Positions 1 through 5,446 of a stretch of 12,094 nucleotides of DNA are shown in pieces. Made by a program: the position numbers and the translations under genes. Source of the DNA: JABDBK01 sp964453575 (GTDB taxonomy: Bacteria > Pseudomonadota > Gammaproteobacteria > DSM-16500); assembly GCA_964453575.1 (NCBI GenBank), contig CAYVRW010000073.1:1-12094 (forward strand), in the 5' to 3' direction. The notes beneath the pieces are model-generated. The model saw only the letters and a program-made list of their open reading frames with translations, had not been told where the DNA came from and ran no database searches. The stretch's first letter is position 1. Each line of letters starts with the position of its first letter.

Positions 1-405
1 CTTGCGCTTATTTATCAAGCACGCGGCATACCTAAAGATGAAGCAGAAAAAATTGCTAACCTGCTAGTTAAAGATCCTGAAAAAGCGCTGGATACGCTTG
101 CGCGCGAAGAATTAGGCATTAATCCGGTTGATATGATTTCACCGTTGGGTGCTTGTGTTTCTTCATTTGTGGCTTTTGCTATCGGTGCTGGTATTCCACT
201 CATTCCTTATCTAATCAGCACATCAACTGCGAATTTATCAGTAACAATTGGTTTAACTGCGGTTTCCTTATTTATAGTAGGAAGTGTTTTGAGTATTTTT
301 ACTCACCGCAGTGCGTTATGGAGCGGCTTGCGTATGTTAGTAATCGGCGGTTTCGCAGGCCTGCTTACTTATATGATAGGTGGTTTCTTTGGCGTTACTT
401 CTTAA
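1..405 (+). CDS. VIT1/CCC1-family iron/manganese transporter, C-terminal part (5' end outside window)
   Basis: This open frame enters from the left edge and stops at TAA 403-405, leaving 134 residues. It begins with a soluble helical stretch (residues 1-45, including ARGIPKDEAEKIA and DPEKALDTLAREELGI), then SPLGACVSSFVAFAIGAGIPLIPYL and two further hydrophobic segments near residues 80-100 and 106-130. That order is the signature of the C-terminal half of the VIT1/CCC1 family: the charged linker is the metal-binding region between transmembrane helices 2 and 3, followed by helices 3-5. Family members move Fe2+ or Mn2+ across membranes, and some bacterial ones carry an N-terminal ferritin-like domain, which cannot be judged here. 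The last 69 bases overlap the 3' end of the convergent yqhA-like gene. No terminator is visible between the two. Family assignment is firm; substrate is inferred. Confidence 0.85.
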   Translation, partial: LALIYQARGIPKDEAEKIANLLVKDPEKALDTLAREELGINPVDMISPLGACVSSFVAFAIGAGIPLIPYLISTSTANLSVTIGLTAVSLFIVGSVLSIFTHRSALWSGLRMLVIGGFAGLLTYMIGGFFGVTS

Positions 406-915
406 TGGGACGTGATGTTTACTCATCAGTTTATCAGTGAAGGCAATTGCAATAGCCGATAACACCAAGGTGATGTGAATCACAACTTGCCACATGATGC
501 CATCGTTGGTGTATTGAGAAGGGTCGATAAATGTTCGTAATAAATGAATGGATGAAATCGTAATAAGTGCAAGGGAAAGCTTGATTTTCATCGTACCTGC
601 GTTCACTTCATCTAACCATTCAGGATGATCATTATGATGCTGCATATTTAGGCGTGATACAAAGGTTTCATATCCCCCTATAATAACCATGATGAGTAGA
701 TTGGCGATCATGACCACATCAATTAAATTTAAGGCCTGCAGCATAATGGCGGTGCTATTATCGATATTGCCCGCCGATTTAACTAATTCCATTAAACCAT
801 GAGCAAATTCATAGACATAGACGATTAAAACGACGATAAGCCCTACATATAAAGGGGCCTGCAGCCAACGGCTCCAAAAAATAAACCTAGGTAAATTTTT
901 TGTAAGGGTATTCAT
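337..915 (-). CDS. yqhA: YqhA/UPF0114 family inner-membrane protein
   Basis: A 192-residue membrane protein of the UPF0114 (YqhA, TIGR00645) family, whose biochemical role is unknown. Family features are the N-terminal FIFWSRWLQAPLYVGLI (residues 11-27), hydrophobic segments near 18-38, 62-82, 112-130 and 142-162, and the loop GGYETFVSRL (80-89) followed by HPEWLDEVNAGTMKIKLSLALI (97-118). An in-frame ATG exists 39 bases upstream at 954, but it lies inside a perfect TATAAT on this strand (953-958). The ATG at 915 has a purine-rich GAGAGAA before it and gives the family's normal N-terminus. E. coli YqhA is 164 residues, so the last ~28 residues (polar, HHVPLRSNAKETTY...) are an extension. The final 22 codons run antisense through the VIT1/CCC1 gene. 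Confidence 0.88.
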   Translation of the reverse strand: MNTLTKNLPRFIFWSRWLQAPLYVGLIVVLIVYVYEFAHGLMELVKSAGNIDNSTAIMLQALNLIDVVMIANLLIMVIIGGYETFVSRLNMQHHNDHPEWLDEVNAGTMKIKLSLALITISSIHLLRTFIDPSQYTNDGIMWQVVIHITLVLSAIAIAFTDKLMSKHHVPLRSNAKETTYHISKQACETADY

Positions 916-952
916 TGCGATTCTCTCGTTTTGCTTGTGCTTGAGGAGCGGC

Positions 953-989
953 ATTATAGCCTAAAGATGCAAACTGCGCCAGGCTATAA
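953..989 (-). promoter_or_regulatory. Probable yqhA promoter region with an inverted repeat
   Basis: The - strand carries a perfect TATAAT at 958-953, about 38 bases upstream of the yqhA start. No good -35 is visible at the right distance. An 8-bp perfect inverted repeat, TTATAGCC (954-961) and GGCTATAA (982-989), brackets the spacer and overlaps the -10. It could be an operator or a hairpin. Its middle holds one copy of an 18-bp repeat (968-985). The -10 is seen; its activity is inferred. Confidence 0.5.
968..985 (+). repeat. 18-bp direct repeat, copy 1
   Basis: TGCAAACTGCGCCAGGCT occurs here and again at 2453-2470 in the same orientation, with both copies in intergenic DNA. Similarity continues weakly past the 3' end (ATAAC versus GTACC). 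The two copies bracket the RHH/two-TM/ank1 cassette. The function is unknown: it could be a recombination scar, an insertion-duplication or a shared regulatory element. Confidence 0.75.
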
Positions 990-1056
990 CGGCAGAAGCT
1001 AATTCATTAAAAACCATTCGATAGTTTCAAGAATACATGGTATGTTTAAGCCGAAT

Positions 1057-1068
1057 TTAAGTACTTAA
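1057..1068. promoter_or_regulatory. 12-bp palindrome upstream of the RHH gene, candidate operator
   Basis: TTAAGTACTTAA is a perfect palindrome lying four bases before the GGAG ribosome-binding site (1073-1076) of the ribbon-helix-helix gene. Ribbon-helix-helix proteins bind short palindromic operators as dimers and often repress their own promoter, so this is the natural candidate site. No convincing -35/-10 pair could be assigned around it. AT-rich DNA makes chance palindromes common. Confidence 0.35.
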
Positions 1069-1083
1069 TATTGGAGTAACCTT

Positions 1084-1299
1084 ATGAGCTCTGCAACCGT
1101 AAAAATGTCGTTACATCTAGCTCCCGAAACCCATGAAATATTGGAAAAAATGTGCTATGAGAATCATTTAACCAAAAGTGACTTATTGAGAAGATCACTT
1201 GCTTTAATGGAGGTGGCATTAAAATACAAAAAAAAAGGTGGACACCTTATAGTTGTCGATGAAAAAGAACGCAAAATGAGTGAGATCGTTGGGCTATGA
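1084..1299 (+). CDS. Ribbon-helix-helix (CopG/Arc-like) DNA-binding protein
   Basis: A 71-residue protein with the ribbon-helix-helix layout: a short strand (VKMSLHLAP, residues 6-14), helix A (ETHEILEKMCYENH, 15-28), the turn LTKSDLLRRSLALMEVALKYKK (29-50) forming helix B, and a charged tail GGHLIVVDEKERKMSEIVGL. RHH dimers insert the two-stranded sheet into the DNA major groove. Tails of the type GG-x-L-VVDE-x-E are seen in a widespread group of small CopG-like proteins of unknown role. GGAG at 1073-1076 gives a well-spaced ribosome-binding site. The stop codon overlaps the next start by ATGA (1296-1299), so the two genes are almost certainly translationally coupled. It is probably an autoregulator of this pair. 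The next gene encodes a membrane protein, not an obvious toxin. Confidence 0.75.
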   Translation: MSSATVKMSLHLAPETHEILEKMCYENHLTKSDLLRRSLALMEVALKYKKKGGHLIVVDEKERKMSEIVGL

Positions 1300-1571
1300 A
1301 AATTGAGGATATTGGTATTGTTCTTCAGCATATGAATTTGAAACTTGAGTCTAAAGTGCCTGGAGAACACCCTGAAGATGGAAAGCTTCGTCGCTTTAAA
1401 GATAAATGGCTTTTTATAGCAACACTTATTTCAATGACCGTTGTTTTATGTGTTTGTATAAGCTTCATAATAATTAAACCCGATTCCACATACACAGGCG
1501 TAGCATTAAATGGTGTTATTGGTTTAACAATGGCACTAGCAGGCTATTATGTTCGCGGAAAAGCAAGTTAA
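1296..1571 (+). CDS. Small two-TM membrane protein coupled to the RHH gene
   Basis: A 91-residue protein of unrecognised family. Residues 1-37 are a charged, probably cytoplasmic head (KIEDIGIVLQHMNLKLESK, then EHPEDGKLRRFKDK). Residues 38-60 (WLFIATLISMTVVLCVCISFIII) and about 66-85 (YTGVALNGVIGLTMALAGYY) are two transmembrane segments separated by the short loop KPDST. The basic C-terminus VRGKAS should sit in the cytoplasm, giving an N-in/C-in hairpin. It starts inside the stop codon of the RHH gene and is followed after seven bases by a strong terminator, so the two form a self-contained transcription unit. Small two-TM proteins of this shape occur in holin-like, toxin and signalling contexts; nothing here decides between these. 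No enzymatic motif is visible. Confidence 0.7.
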   Translation: MKIEDIGIVLQHMNLKLESKVPGEHPEDGKLRRFKDKWLFIATLISMTVVLCVCISFIIIKPDSTYTGVALNGVIGLTMALAGYYVRGKAS

Positions 1572-1577
1572 AGATAT

Positions 1578-1607
1578 AAATCCTGCCAGTTGCTAGCAGG
1601 ATTTTTT
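1578..1607 (+). terminator. Rho-independent terminator of the RHH/two-TM unit
   Basis: The stem AATCCTGC (1579-1586) pairs with GCAGGATT (1596-1603) across a 9-base loop and runs into six T (1602-1607). It begins seven bases after the two-TM stop. On the - strand it lies 24 bases past the end of ank1 but has only a short T tract, so it may be a weaker terminator in that direction. The stem is nearly identical to the one at 4299-4336. Confidence 0.85.
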
Positions 1608-1631
1608 CAAATTGAGCCGCGTTATTTGTAT

Positions 1632-2372
1632 TTAACCGAGTTTCATTTTTTTTGCAGCACTTTCTGCTTTTTGTAAATGTGAGCAACAAGTATCTTTATG
1701 AGTATGTTCTTCCTGGTGAAAGAAAGGTTTGGTTAGGCCCGGAACATTTTTTTCAGTGAGCATCCCATAATTATAGATTCTTTGTAGTGAATCGAATTTC
1801 TCGTCACTGAGTGGATTAGGATGATGATTGATGAATGTGCATACTTGTTTATAGAGAGCCATAAGTGCTGGCAGGGTGTCTTGTTCAAGATGAAAAAGAG
1901 TTAAGAAATCATAGAGTGCTGAGTGATCACGAACGGTAGCGTTCACGTTAGGTGCTAACAACATATTGATGATAGGAATGTAATTGTCTCCACCCGCTAA
2001 AATCCATTCAGTCGTCTTGTCAAGTGCCGTCATCTTCTTATTATTTTCTATTTCCACTGAGGCTTTAGCGTCAAGAAGTTGACGCACACTATCAATTTTC
2101 TTAAAACAGACAGTGTGGATAAGTGCTGTATCTCCATTACCATCTTGCATATCTATTGAGGCTTTAGCTTCAAGGAGCAGGCTTACGGTATCGGCCTGCT
2201 CGTTTTCAGCAGCCCACATTAATGCTGTTTTCCCCCTGCTATCTTGAACGTCCACTGAGATTTTGGCTTCAAGAAGTTGGCGTATCTTATCGTTCTCTCC
2301 GTCCGCGGCCGCATAAATAAATGCTTTGTTCCTCTTTATATCTTGCGCGCGTGTGACGATGGTGCTTGGCAT
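1632..2372 (-). CDS. Ankyrin-repeat protein (ank1), possible host-directed effector
   Basis: A 246-residue protein with about four ankyrin repeats: residues 14-46, 47-79 (GKTALMWAAENEQADTVSLL), 80-112 (GDTALIHTVCFKKIDSVRQL) and a degenerate one near 113-147. A non-repeat C-terminal half (150-246) follows, ending in a His/Cys-rich patch (HQEEHTHKDTCCSH, 219-232) and a basic tail AAKKMKLG. Repeats use an unusual LL(D/E)AKASVD junction in place of the common GADVN, shared with ank2. The start at 2372 has GGAGAG at 2379-2384 and a promoter just upstream; an in-frame ATG at 2423 lies upstream of the predicted -10 and is rejected. No signal peptide or membrane segment is seen, so the protein is cytoplasmic or exported by a specialised system. 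Ankyrin repeats bind proteins. An effector role is inference from the family and likely host-associated lifestyle. Confidence 0.85.
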   Translation of the reverse strand: MPSTIVTRAQDIKRNKAFIYAAADGENDKIRQLLEAKISVDVQDSRGKTALMWAAENEQADTVSLLLEAKASIDMQDGNGDTALIHTVCFKKIDSVRQLLDAKASVEIENNKKMTALDKTTEWILAGGDNYIPIINMLLAPNVNATVRDHSALYDFLTLFHLEQDTLPALMALYKQVCTFINHHPNPLSDEKFDSLQRIYNYGMLTEKNVPGLTKPFFHQEEHTHKDTCCSHLQKAESAAKKMKLG

Positions 2373-2414
2373 GTTTATCTCTCCGTGACTATTTATCGAA
2401 AAAGGACGGGGCAT

Positions 2415-2442
2415 TGTATACATTTCCTAAATGACAATTCAA
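2415..2442 (-). promoter_or_regulatory. Predicted promoter of ank1
   Basis: On the - strand TTGAAT (2442-2437) and TATACA (2420-2415) are separated by 16 bases. Transcription would begin near 2408 and give a leader of about 36 bases carrying the GGAGAG ribosome-binding site. The spacing and hexamers are close to sigma-70 consensus; activity is inferred. Confidence 0.5.
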
Positions 2443-2452
2443 TGAAAAAATT

Positions 2453-2470
2453 TGCAAACTGCGCCAGGCT
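2453..2470 (+). repeat. 18-bp direct repeat, copy 2
   Basis: Exact second copy of TGCAAACTGCGCCAGGCT, 1,485 bp downstream of copy 1. It sits between the divergent ank1 and higB promoters, as copy 1 sits between the divergent yqhA and RHH genes. See the entry at 968-985. Confidence 0.75.
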
Positions 2471-2533
2471 GTACCATCACAATCTCTTAAGGGCGATAAT
2501 TCCTTAAAATTCCTTGACTCAGAACAATGGGCA

Positions 2534-2562
2534 TGTTTTTATCTAGCACTTAGTGCTATAAT
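2534..2562 (+). promoter_or_regulatory. higBA promoter and palindromic operator
   Basis: A perfect extended -10, TGCTATAAT (2554-2562), precedes higB, with a poor -35 (TGTTTT, 2534-2539) at 17 bases. A 15-bp palindrome, TAGCACT-T-AGTGCTA (2544-2558), overlaps the -10. It is well placed for the antitoxin (or toxin-antitoxin complex) to block RNA polymerase, the usual autoregulation of HigBA-type modules. A second possible -35 (TTGACT, 2514-2519) lies farther upstream with only a weak -10 partner. Confidence 0.65.
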
Positions 2563-2578
2563 GAAAAAAGGGAGATAG

Positions 2579-2953
2579 ATGCGCATTTTTAAAACCCGGC
2601 TTTTTGCGAAATGGGCGAAAAAAGAAAAACTATCTGATAAAGCTTTGATAGAAGCAATTAAGGAAATAGAACGAGGTTTGGTAGATGCAAATTTAGGAGG
2701 GCATGTTTATAAGAAACGTATTCCAATTGCAGGTAGAGGTAAATCGGGAGGAATGCGCAGCATCTTAGCTTACCAAGTAGAAGACAAAGCTTTTTTTATC
2801 TTTGGTTATGCAAAGAATGCTAAAGCTAATCTCAGTGATGAGGAGTTAAAAATAGCAAAAAACTTTGCAAAAGAATTGTTAAGCTATACTACAGATCAAC
2901 TTAAGGTATTAGTTAACACTGGAAAACTATATGAGGTAAAATATGATGGGTAA
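2579..2953 (+). CDS. higB: RelE/HigB-family toxin of a type II toxin-antitoxin module
   Basis: A 124-residue protein of the RelE-like group that includes HigB2 of Vibrio cholerae. Recognisable blocks are FAKWAKKEKLSDKALIEAI (residues 9-27), EIERGLVDANLGGHVYKKRI (30-49), GRGKSGGMRSILAY (53-66) and FIFGYAKNAKANLSDEEL (73-90), in the family's order. RelE-fold toxins of this type act at the ribosome to cleave or block translated mRNA; the basic residues in the KKR and GKSGG blocks are those expected to contact RNA. The toxin comes first in the operon, as in other HigBA modules, with GGGAG at 2570-2574. The last ~25 residues (SYTTDQLKVLVNTGKLYEVKYDG) are a tail. The 3' end overlaps the antitoxin gene by 11 bases. 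All core motifs look intact, so the toxin is probably functional. Confidence 0.88.
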   Translation: MRIFKTRLFAKWAKKEKLSDKALIEAIKEIERGLVDANLGGHVYKKRIPIAGRGKSGGMRSILAYQVEDKAFFIFGYAKNAKANLSDEELKIAKNFAKELLSYTTDQLKVLVNTGKLYEVKYDG

Positions 2954-3254
2954 AACATTAAAAAGTGTTATCCATGAAACTGCAAAAGACTTCCACGCCG
3001 CAGGTGTGATGGATGATACAACAATGCGCGAATTCGATGCACTGTGCTTACCACCTGTAAAACATTATTCGCCGAACCAGATTAAACGTATCAGAAAGCA
3101 AAATAAAGTTAGTCAAGCTGTATTTGCGGCCTATCTTAACACTACGCCATCAACTGTCCAAAAGTGGGAGCAAGGACAAAAAAGACCAAGTAATTTAGCA
3201 TTTAAATTACTTAATATAATTGACAAACATGGTTTAGATCTTTTAGCCGCTTAA
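2943..3254 (+). CDS. higA: HigA-type XRE-family antitoxin
   Basis: A 103-residue antitoxin partner of the preceding toxin. The N-terminal ~40 residues (MMGKTLKSVIHETAKDFHAAGVMDD...) are the likely toxin-neutralising segment. Residues about 48-95 form a Cro/C1-type helix-turn-helix: PNQIKRIRKQNKVSQAVFAA, then YLNTTPSTVQKWEQGQKRPSNL, where the recognition helix lies around TPSTVQKWEQG. The order toxin then DNA-binding antitoxin, with overlap, is typical of HigBA. GAGG at 2933-2936 could serve either ATG 2943 or ATG 2946 (one residue shorter). It probably neutralises HigB and represses the operon through the palindrome at 2544-2558. The gene ends 22 bases before the stop of the convergent abiEi-like gene, with no clear terminator between. 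Confidence 0.88.
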   Translation: MMGKTLKSVIHETAKDFHAAGVMDDTTMREFDALCLPPVKHYSPNQIKRIRKQNKVSQAVFAAYLNTTPSTVQKWEQGQKRPSNLAFKLLNIIDKHGLDLLAA

Positions 3255-3276
3255 TTTGGCTTTGTGGAATCATAAG

Positions 3277-4107
3277 TTAAGTTCCTCTGATAGCAAGAAG
3301 TTCTTCTTGCGGTATATTTAATCTTAATCGCCATTTTGCTATATGATGGCCTTCTGCAGGAAGTTCAGGATCAAGCAATTGATAGGTAAGACTAAGAGTT
3401 GTTTCCAAGAATTCCCAGTGAATACGTGTACCAATCTGGTAAAGTTCCATTAAATAACCAAGTCTTCGATTTACAGCGCCTACATTCAACTTAACTGCAT
3501 AATCAATAATTTTTTGAGGATCAATGGCTTGTTGTTTTATGGAAAACCCCTTCGCTACTTCGGAAAATCCTCCGCAATAAGCAGGTTGCTTTAAACCGTC
3601 TATTAACGTGCGTTCCAAATCACTGACATAAATTTTCTCATTTTTATCGACCCATATTTCTGTGATTCCAAAAAGGTCTTTTGCTTTACAACGCACAAAA
3701 CGAAATTCTGTTCCCTGGATGATTCGAGAGCGCATCATTTTAGGGGAGCTTATATAAACAACGAGTTGTGGTTGAGTAACCATTTGGTGCAGATCAAATG
3801 CTGATCCATAGGAAAGATAATATTTCTCTGATATCAATTCGCGTGCTACGACATAAGGATTGCCTAAGTATTCGCGTTCAAAACCTAACTCAAAAGGAAC
3901 AATACGAAAAGTTCCTGGTTGTAATCGAGTAACTACCCCATTATTAATAAGTTGGGAGAGAGCTTTAGAGGCGTGTGCGCGTCCAACCAGGATTCGCGAC
4001 GCTTCCTGAAAGTGAAAAATCGGGCGATTGTGACTATAAAGTGTAGCAACTAAACGGGCCGCCTGTGGACCGAGTGCTTTTATAGAATGATTATCTTTTG
4101 TGTGCAT
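3277..4107 (-). CDS. AbiEi-family (type IV) antitoxin / transcriptional regulator, without an adjacent AbiEii toxin
   Basis: A 276-residue protein of the AbiEi family. The N-terminal ~90 residues form a winged-helix DNA-binding region (AARLVATLYSHNRPIFHFQE, then a QLINNGVVTRLQPGTFRIVP wing). The C-terminal domain holds the family hallmarks YYLSYGSAFDLHQM, a YISSPKMMRSRIIQG strand pair, the aromatic FRFVR, and VSDLERTLIDGLKQPAYCGGF. In type IV systems AbiEi represses the operon and counters the nucleotidyltransferase toxin AbiEii, normally encoded directly downstream. Here the downstream position is occupied by the convergent higA and no NTase gene exists in the window. ATG 4107 has a GGGGG ribosome-binding site (4113-4117). 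ATG 4119 has none and coincides with the predicted transcription start, so it is rejected. The promoter carries a paired inverted repeat like known AbiEi operators. Confidence 0.85.
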   Translation of the reverse strand: MHTKDNHSIKALGPQAARLVATLYSHNRPIFHFQEASRILVGRAHASKALSQLINNGVVTRLQPGTFRIVPFELGFEREYLGNPYVVARELISEKYYLSYGSAFDLHQMVTQPQLVVYISSPKMMRSRIIQGTEFRFVRCKAKDLFGITEIWVDKNEKIYVSDLERTLIDGLKQPAYCGGFSEVAKGFSIKQQAIDPQKIIDYAVKLNVGAVNRRLGYLMELYQIGTRIHWEFLETTLSLTYQLLDPELPAEGHHIAKWRLRLNIPQEELLAIRGT

Positions 4108-4122
4108 ATTAACCCCCATATA

Positions 4123-4188
4123 GGTATATTATGCACTAATAATATAATTTTTTCAACGAATAGTTATATTTCAAGTGCATAAAATACC
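4123..4188 (-). promoter_or_regulatory. abiEi promoter within two 25-bp inverted repeats (candidate AbiEi operator)
   Basis: On the - strand TTGAAA (4156-4151) and CATAAT (4133-4128) are separated by 17 bases, a good sigma-70 promoter, with transcription starting near 4121. The -10 lies inside repeat 4123-4147, and the -35 lies in the 16-base spacer before a second, inverted repeat at 4164-4188. The two 25-base arms agree at 21 positions (GGTAT-x-TTATGCACT core, AATATAA end). AbiEi of Streptococcus agalactiae is known to bind two inverted repeats of 23 bp in its own promoter and repress it, so this layout fits an autoregulatory AbiEi operator closely. Confidence 0.75.
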
Positions 4189-4298
4189 CTTTAAAGGAAT
4201 ATTTAGCACGTAAATTATAATTTATTTTAACATTTTGAATTATTGATTAATTTTTTTCAGAAAGCGAGATAAGGTAAGTGTTCTCGAGAATTCAATGC

Positions 4299-4336
4299 AA
4301 AAAATCCTGCCGCATATGACAGCAGGATTTTTTTTT
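4299..4336. terminator. Bidirectional-looking Rho-independent terminator downstream of ank2
   Basis: AAAATCCTGC (4301-4310) pairs with GCAGGATTTT (4322-4331) across an 11-base loop. There is an A run on the left (4299-4304) and a T run on the right (4328-4336), so it can act on either strand. It lies 16 bases past the ank2 stop on the - strand and is its terminator. The core stem matches the terminator at 1578-1607. Confidence 0.85.
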
Positions 4337-4351
4337 AAACAACGGCTTACT

Positions 4352-5446
4352 CTAGAATCTTGGGGATCTTGGGGTATTGTTTGGTTCGTCTGTTCCATAC
4401 AATTCTTCCAATTTTTTGGAAGTAGCGCCAGCTATTATTAACGAATCAACCTTATCCTCATTTTTCATTGCTAGAGCTAGATCAAGTGCTGTGCGACCAC
4501 CACCATCTTTTATTTCATAAGAGGCGCCCGCCTGAAGGAGACTCTTGACAGCGACAACCGTGCTGGCCAGCATAAGAGCTGTTACTCCGCTATAATCTTG
4601 CATATTTACAGAGTCTTGAGTTGCAAGTAGAGGTACCAAGTTATATGGCTGATCTTTCATCCTAAAGAGAGAGTGCATCAGTGGTGTTTGCCCGTTTTTA
4701 TCTTGTGCACACACAGAGGCTTTAGCGTCAAGAAGTACAGATACAACTTTGCCGCGATTCCATAAAGCAGCGCGGTGGAGTGCTGTCTCTCCAGAATTAT
4801 TTTGCTTATCTACGGTGGCTTTAGCTTCAATGAGCTCATATGCGATGTTGTCGTCTTTTGTCATCATCAATGCTGTTACGCCAATAGGATCTGCATTATC
4901 TACGGAGGCTTTATCTGCAAGGAGCTGACGTATACTAGAGATATCGGAGGTATAGGCAGCTACTTTAAGTGGGAAATCCCCATTGAAATCTACCTTGTCA
5001 AGATCAGGAGTCGCTTTGGGTTGTTCAATGAATTGTTGTAACGGATTTCGCGCTGGCTGGATTTTAGCTTTTTTATTCGGAGTTAACAGCTTTTCTATAG
5101 AATAATTGTGCCATCTATGCGCATAGCGCTTTGCTGTATGATGGTTATTATCCTTAATATTCAGGTCGGCGTTAGCTGCAAGCAGTTTAGACACAATATC
5201 CTCTCTATTTAGACGCGCAGCTTCCATAAGTGCTGTTACTCCAAACTTATTTTTGGTGTCTACCATGGCTTTAGCATTAAGAAGTTTAGTTACGAAAACA
5301 TCAGCGGGATCAAAGTTTACAGCATGTATTAGCGCTGTGTTTCCTAGCCCATCTTGCGCATTTACATCGGATAATTTTTCTTTAATGAGTATGTCGAATG
5401 TTACTTCGTCGTTATCTCTGACAGCTTTAATAAGTAATGATGGCAT
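4352..5446 (-). CDS. Ankyrin-repeat protein (ank2), possible host-directed effector
   Basis: A 364-residue protein built almost wholly of ankyrin repeats in two blocks: about three repeats in residues 1-100 (for example GNTALIHAVNFDPADV, GVTALMEAARLNREDIVSKLL) with a decayed fourth to ~122, a basic, Pro/Gln-rich linker (NKKAKIQPARNPLQQFIEQP, 124-143), then about six repeats in 150-342. The C-terminus KKLEELYGTDEPNNTPRSPRF is disordered-looking and acidic then basic. The repeat junction LLxAKASVD is shared with ank1. The start is supported by GAGGAGAC at 5453-5460, and the N-terminal MPS matches ank1. No signal peptide or enzymatic domain is seen. Such proteins bind partner proteins; in Legionella and Coxiella many are Dot/Icm-secreted effectors, which would suit this gene but is not shown by the sequence. 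A PmrA-box-like site lies upstream, and a strong terminator follows. Confidence 0.88.
   Translation of the reverse strand: MPSLLIKAVRDNDEVTFDILIKEKLSDVNAQDGLGNTALIHAVNFDPADVFVTKLLNAKAMVDTKNKFGVTALMEAARLNREDIVSKLLAANADLNIKDNNHHTAKRYAHRWHNYSIEKLLTPNKKAKIQPARNPLQQFIEQPKATPDLDKVDFNGDFPLKVAAYTSDISSIRQLLADKASVDNADPIGVTALMMTKDDNIAYELIEAKATVDKQNNSGETALHRAALWNRGKVVSVLLDAKASVCAQDKNGQTPLMHSLFRMKDQPYNLVPLLATQDSVNMQDYSGVTALMLASTVVAVKSLLQAGASYEIKDGGGRTALDLALAMKNEDKVDSLIIAGATSKKLEELYGTDEPNNTPRSPRF

Noticed and set aside
916..954. Longer yqhA start at 954 (13 extra residues)
   Set aside because: The codon lies inside a perfect TATAAT and has no ribosome-binding site; the extra residues are not family-like.
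1045..1061. TTTAAG-CCGAA-TTTAAG, another full match to the PmrA-box pattern, on the + strand before the RHH gene
   Set aside because: It ends only 22 bases before the start codon and overlaps the region where the -10 or leader must be, so it is badly placed for activation. It also shows that the motif can arise by chance in this AT-rich DNA.
2373..2423. Longer ank1 start at 2423
   Set aside because: It lies upstream of the predicted transcription start, while ATG 2372 has a well-spaced GGAGAG.
2277..2507. A 76-codon + strand frame across the ank1 start and its promoter
   Set aside because: It overlaps ank1 antisense, has no ribosome-binding site and its product resembles nothing.
2486..2508. 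CTTAAG and CTTAAA repeats upstream of ank1 and higB as a PmrA box
   Set aside because: The two half-sites are 17 bases apart start to start instead of 11.
4190..4336. A small RNA on the + strand ending at the 4299-4336 terminator, with palindromes CCTTTAAAGG (4188-4197) and TTCTCGAGAA (4281-4290)
   Set aside because: No convincing + strand promoter was found, and the terminator is already explained by ank2. The region otherwise looks like AT-rich non-coding DNA.
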